Below are positions 33,093 through 46,101 of a stretch of DNA of 64,000 nt, in pieces (position 1 is the stretch's first letter; each line of letters starts with the position of its first letter). Below the pieces are notes generated by a model, which ran no database searches, was not told the DNA's origin, and saw only the letters and a list, made by a program, of their open reading frames with translations. The stretch covers positions 1-64,000 of the forward strand of contig WEDG01000394.1 in the NCBI GenBank assembly GCA_017591395.1, given 5' to 3'. A program made the translations under genes and the position numbers. Origin of the DNA: Schistocephalus solidus. Lineage: Eukaryota > Platyhelminthes > Cestoda > Diphyllobothriidea > Diphyllobothriidae.

Positions 33093-33418
33093 TACTGCTG
33101 CTGCATGTTTGAATAATTACTTTCGAACTAGTCTCCCACTTTCCCCGACGTGGTTGCATCGTCTGCAACTGCTCTTTGTCCGGTAAACGATCCTTAACCT
33201 TTCTGCCTAGGCAGTGGGTTTTCAAACTCATTATTTGGACTCTGAGGTAAGCCTCTTACATCTGTGGGCTAGAAATCTCTGGTTTCGTATAGGGGATCTT
33301 AGAAACAAACATATTTGTCGAGGCATATGTAAGTTAGACCAAGAACTGGTGGACTTGTTGAAAAATCGGGGTAAATAAATGCAAATTCACAGTCATTCTG
33401 CCTGGACACATATTTCAA

Positions 33419-35465
33419 CTCTAATTTAAAATCTTTGACGCTGATGACGTAGGACCTTCAATAATAAATTCAATGAGGTCATTTTTTAGTTTATCTCAAT
33501 TTTTGATCAACTGTGTAAAGCCGAATGACAGATGACATGCTCTTTTTAATGACTGCAAGTCCAACTGAACTCATCCACTTGGCAACAAACTCAGAAGAGT
33601 TAACTTAACCATCTTCTTCAAAGGCAGGAGCCATGAATTACTGCTCGATCACGTTCGGAAATATTGTTGTCGGTGAAGTGTACGTATAAACCGCCTAGTC
33701 TCTCCATCTGCATAATATTCAGTTTAAGCGCTCAGACAAAGTGCCTTTGCACTAGTATTAATGTCACAAATTTCATAAGCAGGTATTTGTGGATATCGTT
33801 CTTGGGCGAAGGTATCTTTTGGTCTTATCAATACTTGTAAATCCAAGCGTTTTTGAGGTTGCTCGATTGTTTGTGCATCCTGCCTTCTTTAGCTGTTTTA
33901 ATGTCATTCAAACAGCCAGCGTTAATTAAAATGCGTTTGCATATTTTAGTAACAGCAGGAGGATACCTTAAATGTTCAAACGAGAAACTACCACGCAGTT
34001 TTTCTTCAAGATCAGCTTTTAAGCAGACAAACTATCGTTAGAATCCGTGGGTAAAATGTTATGGGTCGAAAATGCATGGGCAAATCAAATGCGTAGGCGT
34101 AAGGACATTATTCTAGTGTATTATTTCTTTAATTGTTAAACGTGGGTTCAGGAGCAGGAGCTAAGATGCAAAAAATACTCATTTTCGTCCTGCAATCAGG
34201 CAACACTTGTGGACGTCAACTTCGTGCCATATTGCTAAATTCAGATCATTTTTGATTGAACCTGAGAATACTGTGGTCACACCTCGATCCACTAGCAGCT
34301 AAAATTGAACTGTTATGGTCAAGTATCTACGTATGCAAAGTGTAAAACAGATATTTAGTGATCCATGTCTTCGTAAGCAATAATTTAAATCCCGAAATTC
34401 CTAATCTGAACACCTAATGTGAAATTTTTCCAGAAGGATTGAACATCCGTCCAAAAGCCCACCTTGTTGCTAGTTGGCATGGAATTATATGATGAACTAA
34501 GTAGAGATAAAGCATGCTTGGTACTCCCAAGTATTCCTTGGTAATTGTTCTCAGCGCGGGTAAGTTGCCAAATTGGTGTTGGTCAGCATCCCGAAGAGAA
34601 TCCAGATACTTTCCACATTATAAGATAATCAATTTCCATCTGGATATCATGCACGTAAACAATTAGGAATTTCAAAGATTTTCTAACCAAAAATGTGGTC
34701 CAGGGTTTTCTGACGAGGAATTTGGTTTATTAAATACAGAGTTTGTGAATTTTTCACCACTAACCAATCGTGAAATCAGGTGTTGCTTTATGTTTCAAAA
34801 TAAATATACATGAATTCCGCTACCTTAATTCATGCCAGATTTTGGTACGTAATGTGGTGGAAAAAAACTGAGCTTTATAATATATAAATTTATCTGATAT
34901 CTTACTTGCCGCACAAAAATCCTTCTAAGGTAAAAATCTCCAACCTGATGAAACTCACCGAACGGTGAATAGAAAACTGTATGCATTTTCGCCTTCCGTA
35001 ATTGCTTCATGCTCCATGACGGATGAATTAATTCGCGCACTATTAGCTCATTCTTCGACACGCGTTTCTGTACCTGTTTTCAGTCGTCCAGGCGACATCA
35101 ACCAAATTAGAGGACCTCGCTCCAAAGTCCTCAATCAAAGATATTTAAATCTATAGTCGATGAAGACTGAGCATGTTAGCTCATCTAAAATAACACTGAA
35201 AGAGCAAACTGCTGTTTGGCCAGCGTTGCCACCAGTTAATTTCACCCATCATTAAAAATTTATTTTTTGTCGGTTAATTGCACACCCAGCATAGGCCCGC
35301 AGATTCCAAAAACAGACCTGAGGACGGTGTCTTCTTAGCTCAACTCACAAATGCTGCCTCACCAACCTCGAGATAGCGGTGCCGGCATTCAAGTCAGAAA
35401 TTAAGGCCACTCAATTTTACAACTTCCGAGTCAGCAGTTTTTGTGTGTGTGGGCAGTTCCAGCAG
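33419..35465. other. AT-rich DNA, no recognised gene
   Basis: No long frame or repeat match within the window. The 78-codon minus frame 34825-35061 and the 63-codon plus frame 34965-35156 overlap and look fortuitous. Confidence 0.5.
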
Positions 35466-36315
35466 AACCGCACCAAGTTCTGCATTTACTGTCAGAATGT
35501 CAGGGACGATCCCAGAAACTGCGGGAAAATAATTTGTGCGTGGCCCGACATTTTCTGGTTTCAATGACATCCAGCCATTGCCGCCCGATACTTCTCAAAC
35601 GTAAACTGGGTGGTAGTAAAAACGTCCCCTTCGATACATTTCTTTTACAACTCTGCTTCGTTTTATATAATTTACCCAGTCTTACTGATTTATTTTTGTC
35701 TCTGTAGTCCTCGATAAGGCCAAAGTGTGTTTGCTCCTCTGTGAAATTTACGGAAACTGACAATTTAAAGCAATAGCAAATTCTTGTTTACTTTAATTTA
35801 AAATTTGCTTTTTAGGGGTACATTACCGACGTTAACTGCTGGGCTAAAGTTCTACTCTCATAAGGGCCACAATAATCTTTAAATTCTTCGCTATATTGTT
35901 TGTGCTTTTATAGATATTTTGACTTCTTAGTTTTCATTCTAAGGTTCATGGTATCATTTTAGGTTAAAAAGCTTTACTCCTCTTGGCGCAAACTTTTGAG
36001 ATATTTTTCAATTGCCTTTGCTGTTTTCCAGCTCATGTCATATACTTTTTGCTAAAAAAGGTTTTGCATGTCTTACTCATAGGAAAAAAATAATTGCCTT
36101 AAGTCCTTTTAAAAGCACAATTAGGATGCGAATAAATTGAACACGGAAATCGGGTTACTTGATTTATTGAAAAATAATACAGAACCTTCACTCGCATGGT
36201 GAACATGATCCATTTGTAACCGAATACAAGTGCTTTGCATTTCTCACAAAAACAAATTAAAGTGTATTCAAACATCAATATTTACTTTTTCTCGTCTGCG
36301 AGAATTCGGTGGAAG

Positions 36316-36323
36316 TATAAAAG
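36316..36323 (+). promoter_or_regulatory. TATA box, tandem unit 1
   Basis: TATAAAAG in a GC-richer local context (GGAAGTATAAAAGCCGGATC). The following ~125 bp is very well conserved between the two units and contains ATGGGCTCTCAATTGG and a donor-like GATTCAG/GTTTGT at 36441. In unit 2 the first T is C (CATAAAAG at 39350). Confidence 0.45.
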
Positions 36324-36596
36324 CCGGATCCACTGAGAATATGGGCTCTCAATTGGATGCCCCTGATTTAGCTTTCATGCGTTAAACTACCGTCTTTCAG
36401 TCACCTGCGTTCTCTTTGCGCTCCGCTTGACGTCGATTCAGGTTTGTTTTACCTAACATCTATCGCTTTGTACATGAGATGGCTTTCTGTTTTCATTTAA
36501 TCCCGCAGGTTTTACTTCGCTAATTTACGGTTAGTAACTATATTGTAATCACATCTATCTTCTTCGCTTGTTTGCCTAAGTTTTCCTGCTTTCTAG

Positions 36597-36739
36597 TTTC
36601 AACCTTCGCTTAAAAACACCTTTTACCGTGGTTCCCGTAAGACAGTTAGTCTTGCTTGCAATGTTCTCAGTGGGTCTGGCTATTGTTCTTCCACCGAACT
36701 GTCGACTGAATTTCAAGAATGCAACTGGAAAAGGACAAG
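36597..36739 (+). CDS. Candidate signal-peptide exon, tandem unit 1
   Basis: The interval lies between a strong acceptor-like TTTTCCTGCTTTCTAG (ends 36596) and a donor-like ACAAG/GTAAAG (GT at 36740). From the ATG at 36661 it reads MFSVGLAIVLPPNCRLNFKN then ATGKGQ: a short hydrophobic start and an N-glycosylation-type NAT. It is downstream of the TATA box in the same orientation. Unit 2 keeps acceptor, ATG, donor and coding length; the one indel in the interval lies upstream of the ATG. No downstream exon or family was recognised, so this is a weak gene call. Confidence 0.3.
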
Positions 36740-38239
36740 GTAAAGTTAACTCATACAAGCTTGAGCTGTAGTTTTGAAGGTCACAGTCTGCTGACAAGTC
36801 TTAACGGACAGTAACTATTATTCTAACCATATCAAACAAAACACTCTGCTGTCTTATGTATCAAAAAATCAACGATATCCCAGACGCATTCACTATGATA
36901 TGCACTCATAACTCAAACGTAAACATCGACGAAAGGGAAATCTTAATTTTTACTGTATTTACTTTTTAAATTTACACTTGGCAGAAAGTTAAAAGAGGCC
37001 GTGACTGCATTCTAAATTTAAAAATATCTCACATGCAACATCACAAATCAGACATTTTAAATATGATTGTTAAAACTGCAAAATTGCTGCTCATCTACAG
37101 TACATTTGGTATCTCACGAAATATTAGCCGAAATTCTTAAATTTTTATTTTTAAATCGAAAAGATTTTTTAAGTGGGCTTGTTATCGTGCAGCAGAATTT
37201 CATGAAATGTCAGGCAAGTCAGGATACCAGCTTGGTTACACCTAAAACTCATGAGAAAATTAACAAAATATGAGGTGCACATTTTAACACTAATTTGCAA
37301 TGCCCTTATAGATTCAAGCAAGTATTTTATACAATATGCATTACAATATTATTTTGCAGGCTCGCTTGGTAAGATCTAGCGTTTTCTTCACTGTTCATAA
37401 TTAGCGAAAAAATATCTTTCTGGTTAAAATCATTTATACAATTCCCGAAGAATTTCGAATTTGATACGTTATTTAAATTATATTCAGGGTTTCCAAGCTA
37501 CATACAGTACACCTAAGACAAACCAGCATTTCTTCCCGCTATCTGCGAATATCGCATTTAGTGCTCATAAACTGTTGAATCGTTCTGAATAATGTGAGCT
37601 TCTTTAGAAGAAGAATAATATAATAGTTCACAACAAGAAAAATTGCTGCGACTGAAAGACGCCCTTACTTTAACTGTAAACGTGTAAGTAGTTGTACGTT
37701 TCTATCCTGAATACAAGAAAAATATATTAAAGAAACATTTTGAATTTAAAAGGCCATCAAAAACGAATGGAAAATGCACACTAAATACCTAGATATTTTG
37801 AGCGTGTGTTTTCACAAGCGGTGAACCAGGATCTCTTTCGAAAGCCTGCATTTTTATGAGACTAAATACATTGGGATAAGGCTGCAGGATAATTGCTACT
37901 AAGGACAGAGCTCAGTAAGTTTGTCAAATCGAAAACATAGTTCAGGATTTTGGCTTATTTCCTGAGACCAAAGGTATCTTACATTTCAAGTTTTAGCTAA
38001 TAATCCGCAATAAGTAAACCCTACTCAACCCCCAGTTTTGCAGTATCGGCAATTACCACCTGTATTATTTTGTCATTGAGTGTCATTGTGTCAAAGTCAC
38101 TACTATTGAGTCACTGGCATGCTGCCACGTCGGCTGAACTTCAAAATATTAATTGTGGTAAAAGTGCGTAATCCTGTATTTTGTGATTCAACCCACCACC
38201 CTCCTCAATAAATTTCACAGCAACCAGTAATATACGCAG

Positions 38240-38325
38240 ACACGTCTTGACAAAAACAAGAGAGCCTGAGATGTCCGTTTCTGGTGTATAAGTTGCCGTC
38301 GTACTCCTCGTTTGCGTAAAAAGTA
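38240..38325 (-). mobile_element. SINE body relic in tandem unit 1
   Basis: GACAAAAACAAGAGAGCCTG followed by AGATGTCCGTTTCTGGTG and …AGTTGCCGTCGTAC tracks the 37-120 SINE body (GACAAAGACAAGGGAGACTG, …TTATTAGCCGTCATC). The equivalent in unit 2 is at about 41318-41390. Confidence 0.45.
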
Positions 38326-39349
38326 TCCAACCTCTGTCCGGAAATGAAAGCAGAAATGATGGAATATTTTTTAAGAAAAGGATTACTCAGGCGGGGTTGT
38401 ATAATAGATTCGCGTGCAAATTAAACGCAAGATATTTCAGTCACGTTAGAACGCCGGCTTCGAATGGGTTCTATTTGTGGCTGCCTGTGTTAAACCACAC
38501 AAACCGCACAAAAATCTGCATTTTTTTCGTCAGAATGTCCGGGACGATCCCGGAAACTGCGGGGAAATAATTTGTGTGTGGCCTGACATTTTCTGGTTTC
38601 AATGACATCCAGCCGTTGCCGCCCGATGCTTCTCAAACGTAAACTGGGTAGTTGCAAAAAGTCTCCTCCGATAATTTTCTTTTACAACTTAGCTTCGTTT
38701 TATATAATTTACCCAGTCGTACTGATTTATTTTTGTCCCTGTAGTCCTCGATAAGGCCAAAGTGTGTTTGCTCCTCTGTGAAATTTACGGAAGCTGACAA
38801 TTTAAAGCAATAGAAAATTCTTGTTTACTTTAATTTAAAATTTGCTTTTTAGGGGTACATTACCGACGTTAACTGCTGGGCTAAAGTTCTACTCTCATAA
38901 TGGCCACAATAATCTTTAAATTCTTCGCTATACTGTTGTGCTTTTATAGACTTTTTGACTTCGTAGTTTTCATTCTAAGGTTCACGGTATCATTTTAGGT
39001 TAAAAAGCTGTACTCCTCTCGGCGTAAAACTTTGAGATATTTTTCTATTGCCTTTGCTGTTTTCCAGCTCATGTCATATACTTTTTGCTTAAAAAGGTTT
39101 TGCATGCTTACTCATAGAAAAATATAATTGCCTTAAGTCCTTTTAAAAGCCCAATTAGGATGCGAATAAATTGAACATGGTAATCGGGTTACTTGATTTA
39201 TTGAAAAATAATACAGAACCTTCACTCGCACGCTGAGCATGATCCTTTGGTAACCGAAAGCAAGTGCTTTGCATTTCTCAAAAAAGCAAATTAAAGTGTA
39301 TTCAAACAACAATATTTACTTTTTCTCGTCTGCGAGAATTCGGTGGAAG

Positions 39350-39357
39350 CATAAAAG
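39350..39357 (+). promoter_or_regulatory. Degraded TATA box, tandem unit 2
   Basis: CATAAAAG at the site aligned with TATAAAAG in unit 1, within almost unchanged flanks. If the unit 1 promoter is real, this copy may be weaker or silent. Confidence 0.35.
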
Positions 39358-39641
39358 CCGGATCCACTGAGAATATGGGCTCTCAATTGGATGCCCCTGA
39401 TTTAGCTTTCATGCGTTAAAATACCATCTTTCAGTCACCTGCGTTCTCTTTGCGCTCCGCTTGACGTCGATTCAGGTTTGCTTTACCTAACATCTATCCG
39501 AGAGGTTGCTCTTCGTACATGAGATGGCTTTCTGTTTTCATTTAATCCCGCAGGTTTTACTTCGCTAATTTACGGTTAGTAACTATATTGTAATCACATC
39601 TATCTTTTTCGCTTGTTTGCCAAAGTTTTCCTGCTTTCTAG

Positions 39642-39783
39642 TTCCACCCTTCGCTTAAAACCCCTTTTACCGCGATTTCCGTACGACAGTTGGTCTTGCT
39701 TGCAATGTTCTCAGTGGGTATGGCTATTGTACTTCCACCGAACTGTCGACTGAATTTCAAGAATTCAACGGGAAAAGGACAAG
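39642..39783 (+). CDS. Candidate signal-peptide exon, tandem unit 2
   Basis: Counterpart of 36597-36739. From the ATG at 39705 it reads MFSVGMAIVLPPNCRLNFKN then STGKGQ. Compared with unit 1 there are two conservative replacements (L to M, A to S) plus synonymous changes, and the glycosylation-type motif changes from NAT to NST, which preserves it. Acceptor CTGCTTTCTAG and donor GTAAAG are kept. Confidence 0.3.
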
Positions 39784-41586
39784 GTAAAGTTAACTCATAC
39801 TAGCTTGAGCTGTAGTTATGAAGGTCACAGGTCACTCTCCTTAATGGACAGTAACTATTATTCTAACCATATCAAACAAAACACTGCGGTCTTATGCATC
39901 AAAAAATCAACGATATCCCAGACGCATTCAATATGATATGCACTCATAACTTAAACGTAAACATCGACGAAAGGGAAATCTTAATTTTTAATGTATTTAC
40001 TTTTTAAAGTTACACTTGGCAGAAAGTTAAAAGAGGCCGTGACTGCATTCTTAATTCAAAAACTATCTCACATGCAAACTCACAAATAAGACATTTTAAA
40101 ATATGATTGTTGAAACTGTGAAATTGCTGCTTATCTCCAGAACATTTCGTATCTCACGAAATATTAGCCAAAATTCTTAAATATTTTTTTAAAATCAAAA
40201 ACATTTTTTAAGTGGGCTTGTTATCGTGCAGCAGAATTTCATGAAATGACAGGCATGCCAGGATACCAGCTTGGTTTTATCTAAAACTCCGTAGAAAAGA
40301 TACTAAATATGAGGTGCACATTTTTACACTAATTTTTGATGCCCTTATAGATTCAAAAAAGTATTTTATACAATATGCATAACAATATTATTTTGCAGGC
40401 TCGCTTGGTAAGATCTTACGTTTTCTTCAATGTTCATAATTAGCGAAAAAAATATCTTGCGGGTTAAAATCATTTTTACAATTCCCGAAGAATTTCGAAT
40501 TTGATACGTTATTTAAATTATATTCAGGGTTTCCAAGCTACATACAGAAAACCTAAGACAAAACCAGCATTTGATCCCGCTATCTGCGAATATCGTATTT
40601 AGTGCTCATAAACTGTTGAATCGTTCTGAATAATGTGAGCTTCTTTAAAAGAAGAATAATATAATAGTTCACAACAAGAAAAGTGCTGCGACTGAAAGAC
40701 GCACTTCCTTTAACTGTAAACGTGTAAGGAGTTGTACGTTTCTATCCTGAAAACAAGAAAAATATATTTAAACAAACTTTTGAATTTAAAAGGCCATCAA
40801 AAACGAATGGAAAATGCACACTAAATACCTAGATATTTTTAGCGTGTGTTTTCACAAGCGGTGAACCAGGATCTCTTTCGAAAGCCTGCATTTTTATGAG
40901 ACTAAAATACATTGGGATTAGGCTGCAGGATAATTACTACTAAGGACAGAGCTAAGTAAGTTTTTCAAATTAAAAACACAGTTCAGGATTTTGGCTTATA
41001 TTTCCTGAGATAGCACATCTACTTGGTATATAAACAGCAAAGTAGTACTAAAAGGCCAAGGGCTATCTTACATTTCAAGTTTTTAGCCGCAATAAGTAAA
41101 CCCTACCCAACCCCCAACTTTTGCAGTATCGGCAATTGCCACCTGTATTATTTTGTCATTGAGTGTCATTGTGTCAAAGTCACTACTATTGAGTCAATGG
41201 CATGCTGCCGTGTCGGCTGAACTTTAAAATATTAATTGTGATAAAAGTGCGTAATCCTGTATTTTGTGATTCAACCCACCCGCCTCCTAAATAAATTTCA
41301 CAGCAACCAGTAATATACGCAGGCAAGTCTTGACAAAAACAAGAGAGCCTGAGATGTCCGTTTCTGGTGTATAAGTTGCCGTCGTACTCCTCGTTTGCGT
41401 AAAAAGTATCCAACCTCTGTCCGGAAATGAAAGCAGAAATGATGGAATATTTTTTAAAAAAAAAGGATTACTCAGGCGGGGTTGTATAATAGATTCGCGT
41501 GCAAATTATACGCAAGATATTTCAGTCACGTTAGAACGCCGGCTTTTGGAATTAGTTCTATTTGTGGCTGCCTGTGTTAAACCACA

Positions 41587-44500
41587 CAGTAAAAATAAAA
41601 TTCACCTATTTTCAGGAAAATTTGGATTCTAAAAATGTGTTTTACACATTTGAGTAGCAAATTGCCTCTTCTTTTATAATTAATAATTTTAAAGAAGAAT
41701 CTTAATGTTGTAAAAGGCGACTATATTTGAGCATGCTCTACAGGCACACGTGCAGTTAGAGCTGCAAACCAACTGGTTTATTACTTTCACGTAATGGAAA
41801 ATCAACCATCTGTTAATGAACGCCCAACGATCACTAGCGCAGTCCCCATGTAATACTTGCAATTAAATTGCTGGTCGTAATGCGACTTCCCGCAAGGACT
41901 CCTGATTGAGCTCCGAGACGTTTAGAATCGAGTATTTTCTATGCCCTGATCTCTGGACACACTGCTCACACTTACAGATTCACACGGCGTCTTAAAAATA
42001 TGTGCAAAATATGAATAATTAGGAAGGCATCGATTATTATAATGCATGAAATAGAAGATAATTCATAGGCATTGCTTGTGTGCTTTGCCAATGTTCACTT
42101 TCAGGCTTGTAAAAACTCGAAGCAGTTCCTAATCAATTGTTATATTTTACTCGATAACTGTTTTTTGTTCAAATGCACAAGCGTTATCTTGGAATTATTA
42201 TCTTACCTTGTTCAATCCAAGTGCTTTGATGAGATCTGATCCAATTAAGCGGATACATCGCTGTAGGTTTTACGTGCCCTAGCTTGGACAACATAATTTC
42301 TCCCAGTTACAGCTTCTTCTCGCTGGCTTATTGATTATATTGCATTTATTCGGAAATGGAATTTGTACGCATTTAGGTATCAGCATGTGTTCTCAGACGT
42401 TTTCTATACGGTAGATTCGCAATCAAATTCAATGTTAACCAGAATTCTGACATACACTGTCATTTCGAAAAGATTACTAACCGAAGATTAGAGCATTGGT
42501 TAGCACGTGCCTTAATCCCAAGGAATTTAAGGCACGCCGGGATTTTGACTGCCTGGGATAAATACAATCGATAAAAGGCGATTACTTAGGTATTATGGAT
42601 TTTTGCCATATTGAGATACTTTTTATGGAAAATATACACGAAAATGTCTTTCTTGTGCTCATTTGTTAAAAATTTGCTTTATTCAAATTTGCTAATTAAA
42701 GAATTGGCAGGAATCCTGAAGTAACTAAAATACCTTTGTACTAAGCTGCACAACAATAAATATGACAACTTTACTTATGTCATTTTTTTGAATCCGATCT
42801 CCTTTCAAAATTCTGATTGACATTCCACTAGCAAACCAATGTACTTTATTTAGTTGAATTTTCACATTAGTTGAAAATTAATATTTTGGATTGTTTAAGA
42901 TTCCTACGCCTACCAATCTCATTTTCAGCCAACAAAATATTAGCTGAACTCTTGAGTTACCAAGAATAAAGCCCATCACATCCATTGAATAAAATAAGAA
43001 CAGCTTCAAGACTGTTTCTAACACAAGTGGAATACACAATGACTTTTTTCTCATATTCCGCGAAAAATCTCAATTGTTGGTAAATGAGTTAATAAAAATA
43101 TGCATATCCTGCCAACATCGGAAAAAATCCTTTCTATGCATGCGTCTTGCAGATTTTTTAAAATATGATAGCCTTTTTGACTATCATAAGTTTAACGTGA
43201 AGTTAAAGTATCGACCAGATGTAAATGTCTCGTCAGGCTTGGTCTCAAAGCTGATAAGCCTCTTTCCAACGGATTAAGAAAGATTTGGTGTGATAGCTGC
43301 AAGCCTTTCATAATATATATTCCAAGAGTTATTTTTTCAAAAAAATGGATTTGTAATCTCAATAACATTGTCGCATTTCACGCATCAACGTCTCTTAAAA
43401 GAAACTGATTCACGATTGGGAAATTGGGGCATAAACAATGTTTAATATATGTAAGAAACTACTTATTGACCAAAAATTTGCACGCATTTGTAGAAAAATA
43501 TCGACTGTACGCATACTTTTGGCTTCAAGCCAGTATCTACTTTTCAAAGTATTCACCTCATATATTTACTTTAATTGGTTTTGTCGAGGACCTGTCAAGT
43601 GAATTTCAGCTCGCTTTTGCGCAGTTTAAGCATGTTTATGAGGTGAACAGATTAAATTCCCACGCTCTGTTGCAGCCTTTGGTTTGTTCCCTTTAAAACT
43701 GTGAACGCACAGGCAAAACTACCAGAAAGATATTTCAACAAGAGGTTTTGATTTCGTAAGCCATTTATCTACGTGAAGGATCAATAAGTGTGCTTACTCT
43801 AATGACTTTACTCAATAACACTTGCCCTTTTTGAACAGCAATGGCACATGAACGTTTAACAAGCAGAACTTTGAATGCTTTTTGCTTAATCTGAACAAAT
43901 TTTCGTTGATAAAACTGCTAAAACGTTAAAAATATGTGCAAACTGACTAAAAGGAACAGTAGATAACGTGTTTACCAACCCCTGGGAACATAAAAATTTA
44001 ACAAACGTCCGGTCAGTGAAATGTATCCATTACTACAACTCATAGCAATTACACTTGAATGCGTTATCTTTTCAACGGATTTTAATGATAGGCATGAGCC
44101 CTGAGCCCTGAGAAAAATATTTTCAGTATTGTCTGCTTGTTTAGTTAACTTCGCTTTATAAAATTAAAAGTACCTGATGAAACAACTGGCAAATAATATG
44201 GGATAGGTCCTACTGGCTTCTGTTTAAAGTACTTTCAATTTGGCAGAATGTTACTTCTTTACCATCACTTGGCTGTTTACTTTCCAAGCGAGGGAAATTG
44301 GGAAAATCGGAGTGGTCACGAAAGTCAGCGTTTGATCGTCCTTATAACGTCTAAAGGGATAAGTGAGCATTAGAAGGCAACAGTTGGTCGCCCGCCACAG
44401 CTGACACTCTAATCCCTATATATCTTCAAATCTGTGTCCATCTCTGGTTTCAAACTGTCTAAGAGGTTAAAGGACTCCTGCTAGCAACGCCTGTTTACCC

Positions 44501-46101
44501 GGTTCGTTCTATGCTGGCCAATTTGTGGTTTAAAAGTTCTATCTATGTAACAGTTCAAAAACAAGGTCATTTTGACATATCTTAAATGTTTATAAATAAA
44601 AGCAGTCTTGAGGTTTTCTGCAAAGGCACTTCTCGGCAACATCATACGACGAGGTGTAGCCAAGAAAATTTAGTAATTTTATAATCCGCATTTGTTGACA
44701 AATTTGCATTTTATAGTAGGATGATAGTTAAGGAAAAAAGACACCGTTTGGTCAAGGTCATGTTCGTTGAAACGGGTTTAGGAACATACTATACGCATAT
44801 TTTCTATGTTTATACAGAAACAAGAGATAAAAGGAGTTGATGTCTTTTTACAGCTGTAAAAGACAAAAACATATCAAACCACTCAATCAGCGCTTTGTTT
44901 CACCACTATGACGGTCATTGAAGAATTGACTACCTTTCATCAATAAAAACTTCAGACTTCGAATGCTTCAGATTATACAATACAAAGTCATCATAAATAC
45001 TGCTCCCATTTTTGACCATCATATATTTTTTAAATTTACTTTTAATTAAAGTTAATCGTCTTCATATCTGGTTTGCCATTTAAAGTTAGAGGACCAAGTT
45101 CACATTAAGCCTTTCAACTTCCAAGAAACATGTAGTCTTGAAATAAAACCTTCAAAACCCTTTAAGGTTTGATCTAAAAGTGCCGATGCATAGTTGATTT
45201 GTCATTCAGCAGATCTGATTGGGACATTGGTAAGCAGTAGTGAAAAGATATAGAGTGATTTACCATACTCACAACAGACGCGGTAGCTAAAAGTTTAAAA
45301 AAGAGTTTCACCGAATTTCTCTCGCTGTAAAGATAGCTGTGAGAGTTTCAACTCACCAATACACAAGGTAAATTGATCACTATTTAGACTATTCGTTAGT
45401 TTATTCCATGGGTCATTTTCAGAAGGAAATGGAAACAGGAAATCCCACGTACCATGGAAATTATTTTCAAAAACACACTTTCACAGCTGTCTTGACCCTT
45501 TCAAATCTATTAGCAGTTCATTTGTACGACTCTGATTGAGCGGAAAGTTCACTGTGCCGACTTGTCAAATTATTGAATTTATTATATTTCTCAGGTCACT
45601 TTTCTTTAACAGCCTTCGTTTGTTCAGTCAACACCGGAACGCATCAGTTATGCAACTTTTTATGATGCAGAGCTGCCCGTGTAATTCGTATCACTATTGT
45701 TTTCTATATAGCACCTTTTTTCTCTGAACCAGACAAAGGCTTGAACTCCAGCTCTTTGTGCCTACGCCACCCTTCACCCATATCACTAACCAGGTTTAAG
45801 ATAGTCATTTCTCATTCAACGAAACCGCGGTAAAAATTGCACATTGGGTTGTCCGAGTTTTGATTTTAAGTTAAGGACTTTTAGAGTAGTATGAAATTTG
45901 AAGAATTGATTCATGTAGCTGGATACACTTACTTCGCTATCTGCAGTAACACTTTGATAGTGGAGGCGAAGAGGCGAGTTCCAGGAAGAAGTCACAAAGA
46001 AGGTAACATGATCACTGGCTCAACAGCTTTTTTAGCCCAACGTTTCGGATTGCAAATCGAATCCATCATGAGACAGAGTTATATAAGGATATTTGAGTGT
46101 G
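41587..46101. other. AT-rich DNA, no recognised gene
   Basis: No repeat of other parts of the window and no recognisable protein. The longest frame is 90 codons (43424-43696 +, MGHKQCLIYV…) without motif support. The 83-codon frame 45891-46142 runs into the inverted-repeat element. Confidence 0.5.

Larger units (their letters stand above)
26858..33418. repeat. Duplicon copy B (most complete, 6.56 kb)
   Basis: The reference copy. 26858-26928 equals fragment x at 14930, 26858-28557 matches copy C, and 28166-33418 matches copy A. The left edge is the end of RTE-3. The right edge is where homology to A ends at TATTTCAA. Beyond it B continues into ordinary AT-rich DNA, while A continues into satellite. 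Confidence 0.9.
35466..38501 (+). repeat. Tandem 3.04-kb unit, copy 1
   Basis: Matches 38502-41586 collinearly with a 3036-bp offset at the start (TGCATTT…TCAGAATGTC at 35481 and 38517). Differences are scattered substitutions and small indels. It contains a TATA promoter at 36316, a possible signal-peptide exon, and a SINE relic near its end (38240-38320). Confidence 0.9.
38502..41586 (+). repeat. Tandem 3.04-kb unit, copy 2
   Basis: Second unit, directly adjacent. Relative to unit 1 it carries an extra ~50 bp near 41010-41060 (…ACTTGGTATATAAACAGC…), a ~12-bp insertion near 39500 (GAGAGGTTGCTCTT) and the weakened TATA. Homology ends near GTTAAACCACACA at 41586. Confidence 0.9.

Noticed and set aside
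36576..36797. 73-codon minus-strand frame as a gene.
   Set aside because: It overlaps the plus-strand candidate exon with splice signals and shows no motif of its own.
35466..41586. The tandem 3-kb units as LTRs of a retrotransposon.
   Set aside because: They are directly adjacent with no internal region, primer-binding site or polypurine tract, and their ends do not show TG…CA.
43424..43696. 90-codon plus frame as a protein gene.
   Set aside because: AT-driven composition, no splice or promoter context and no recognisable family.
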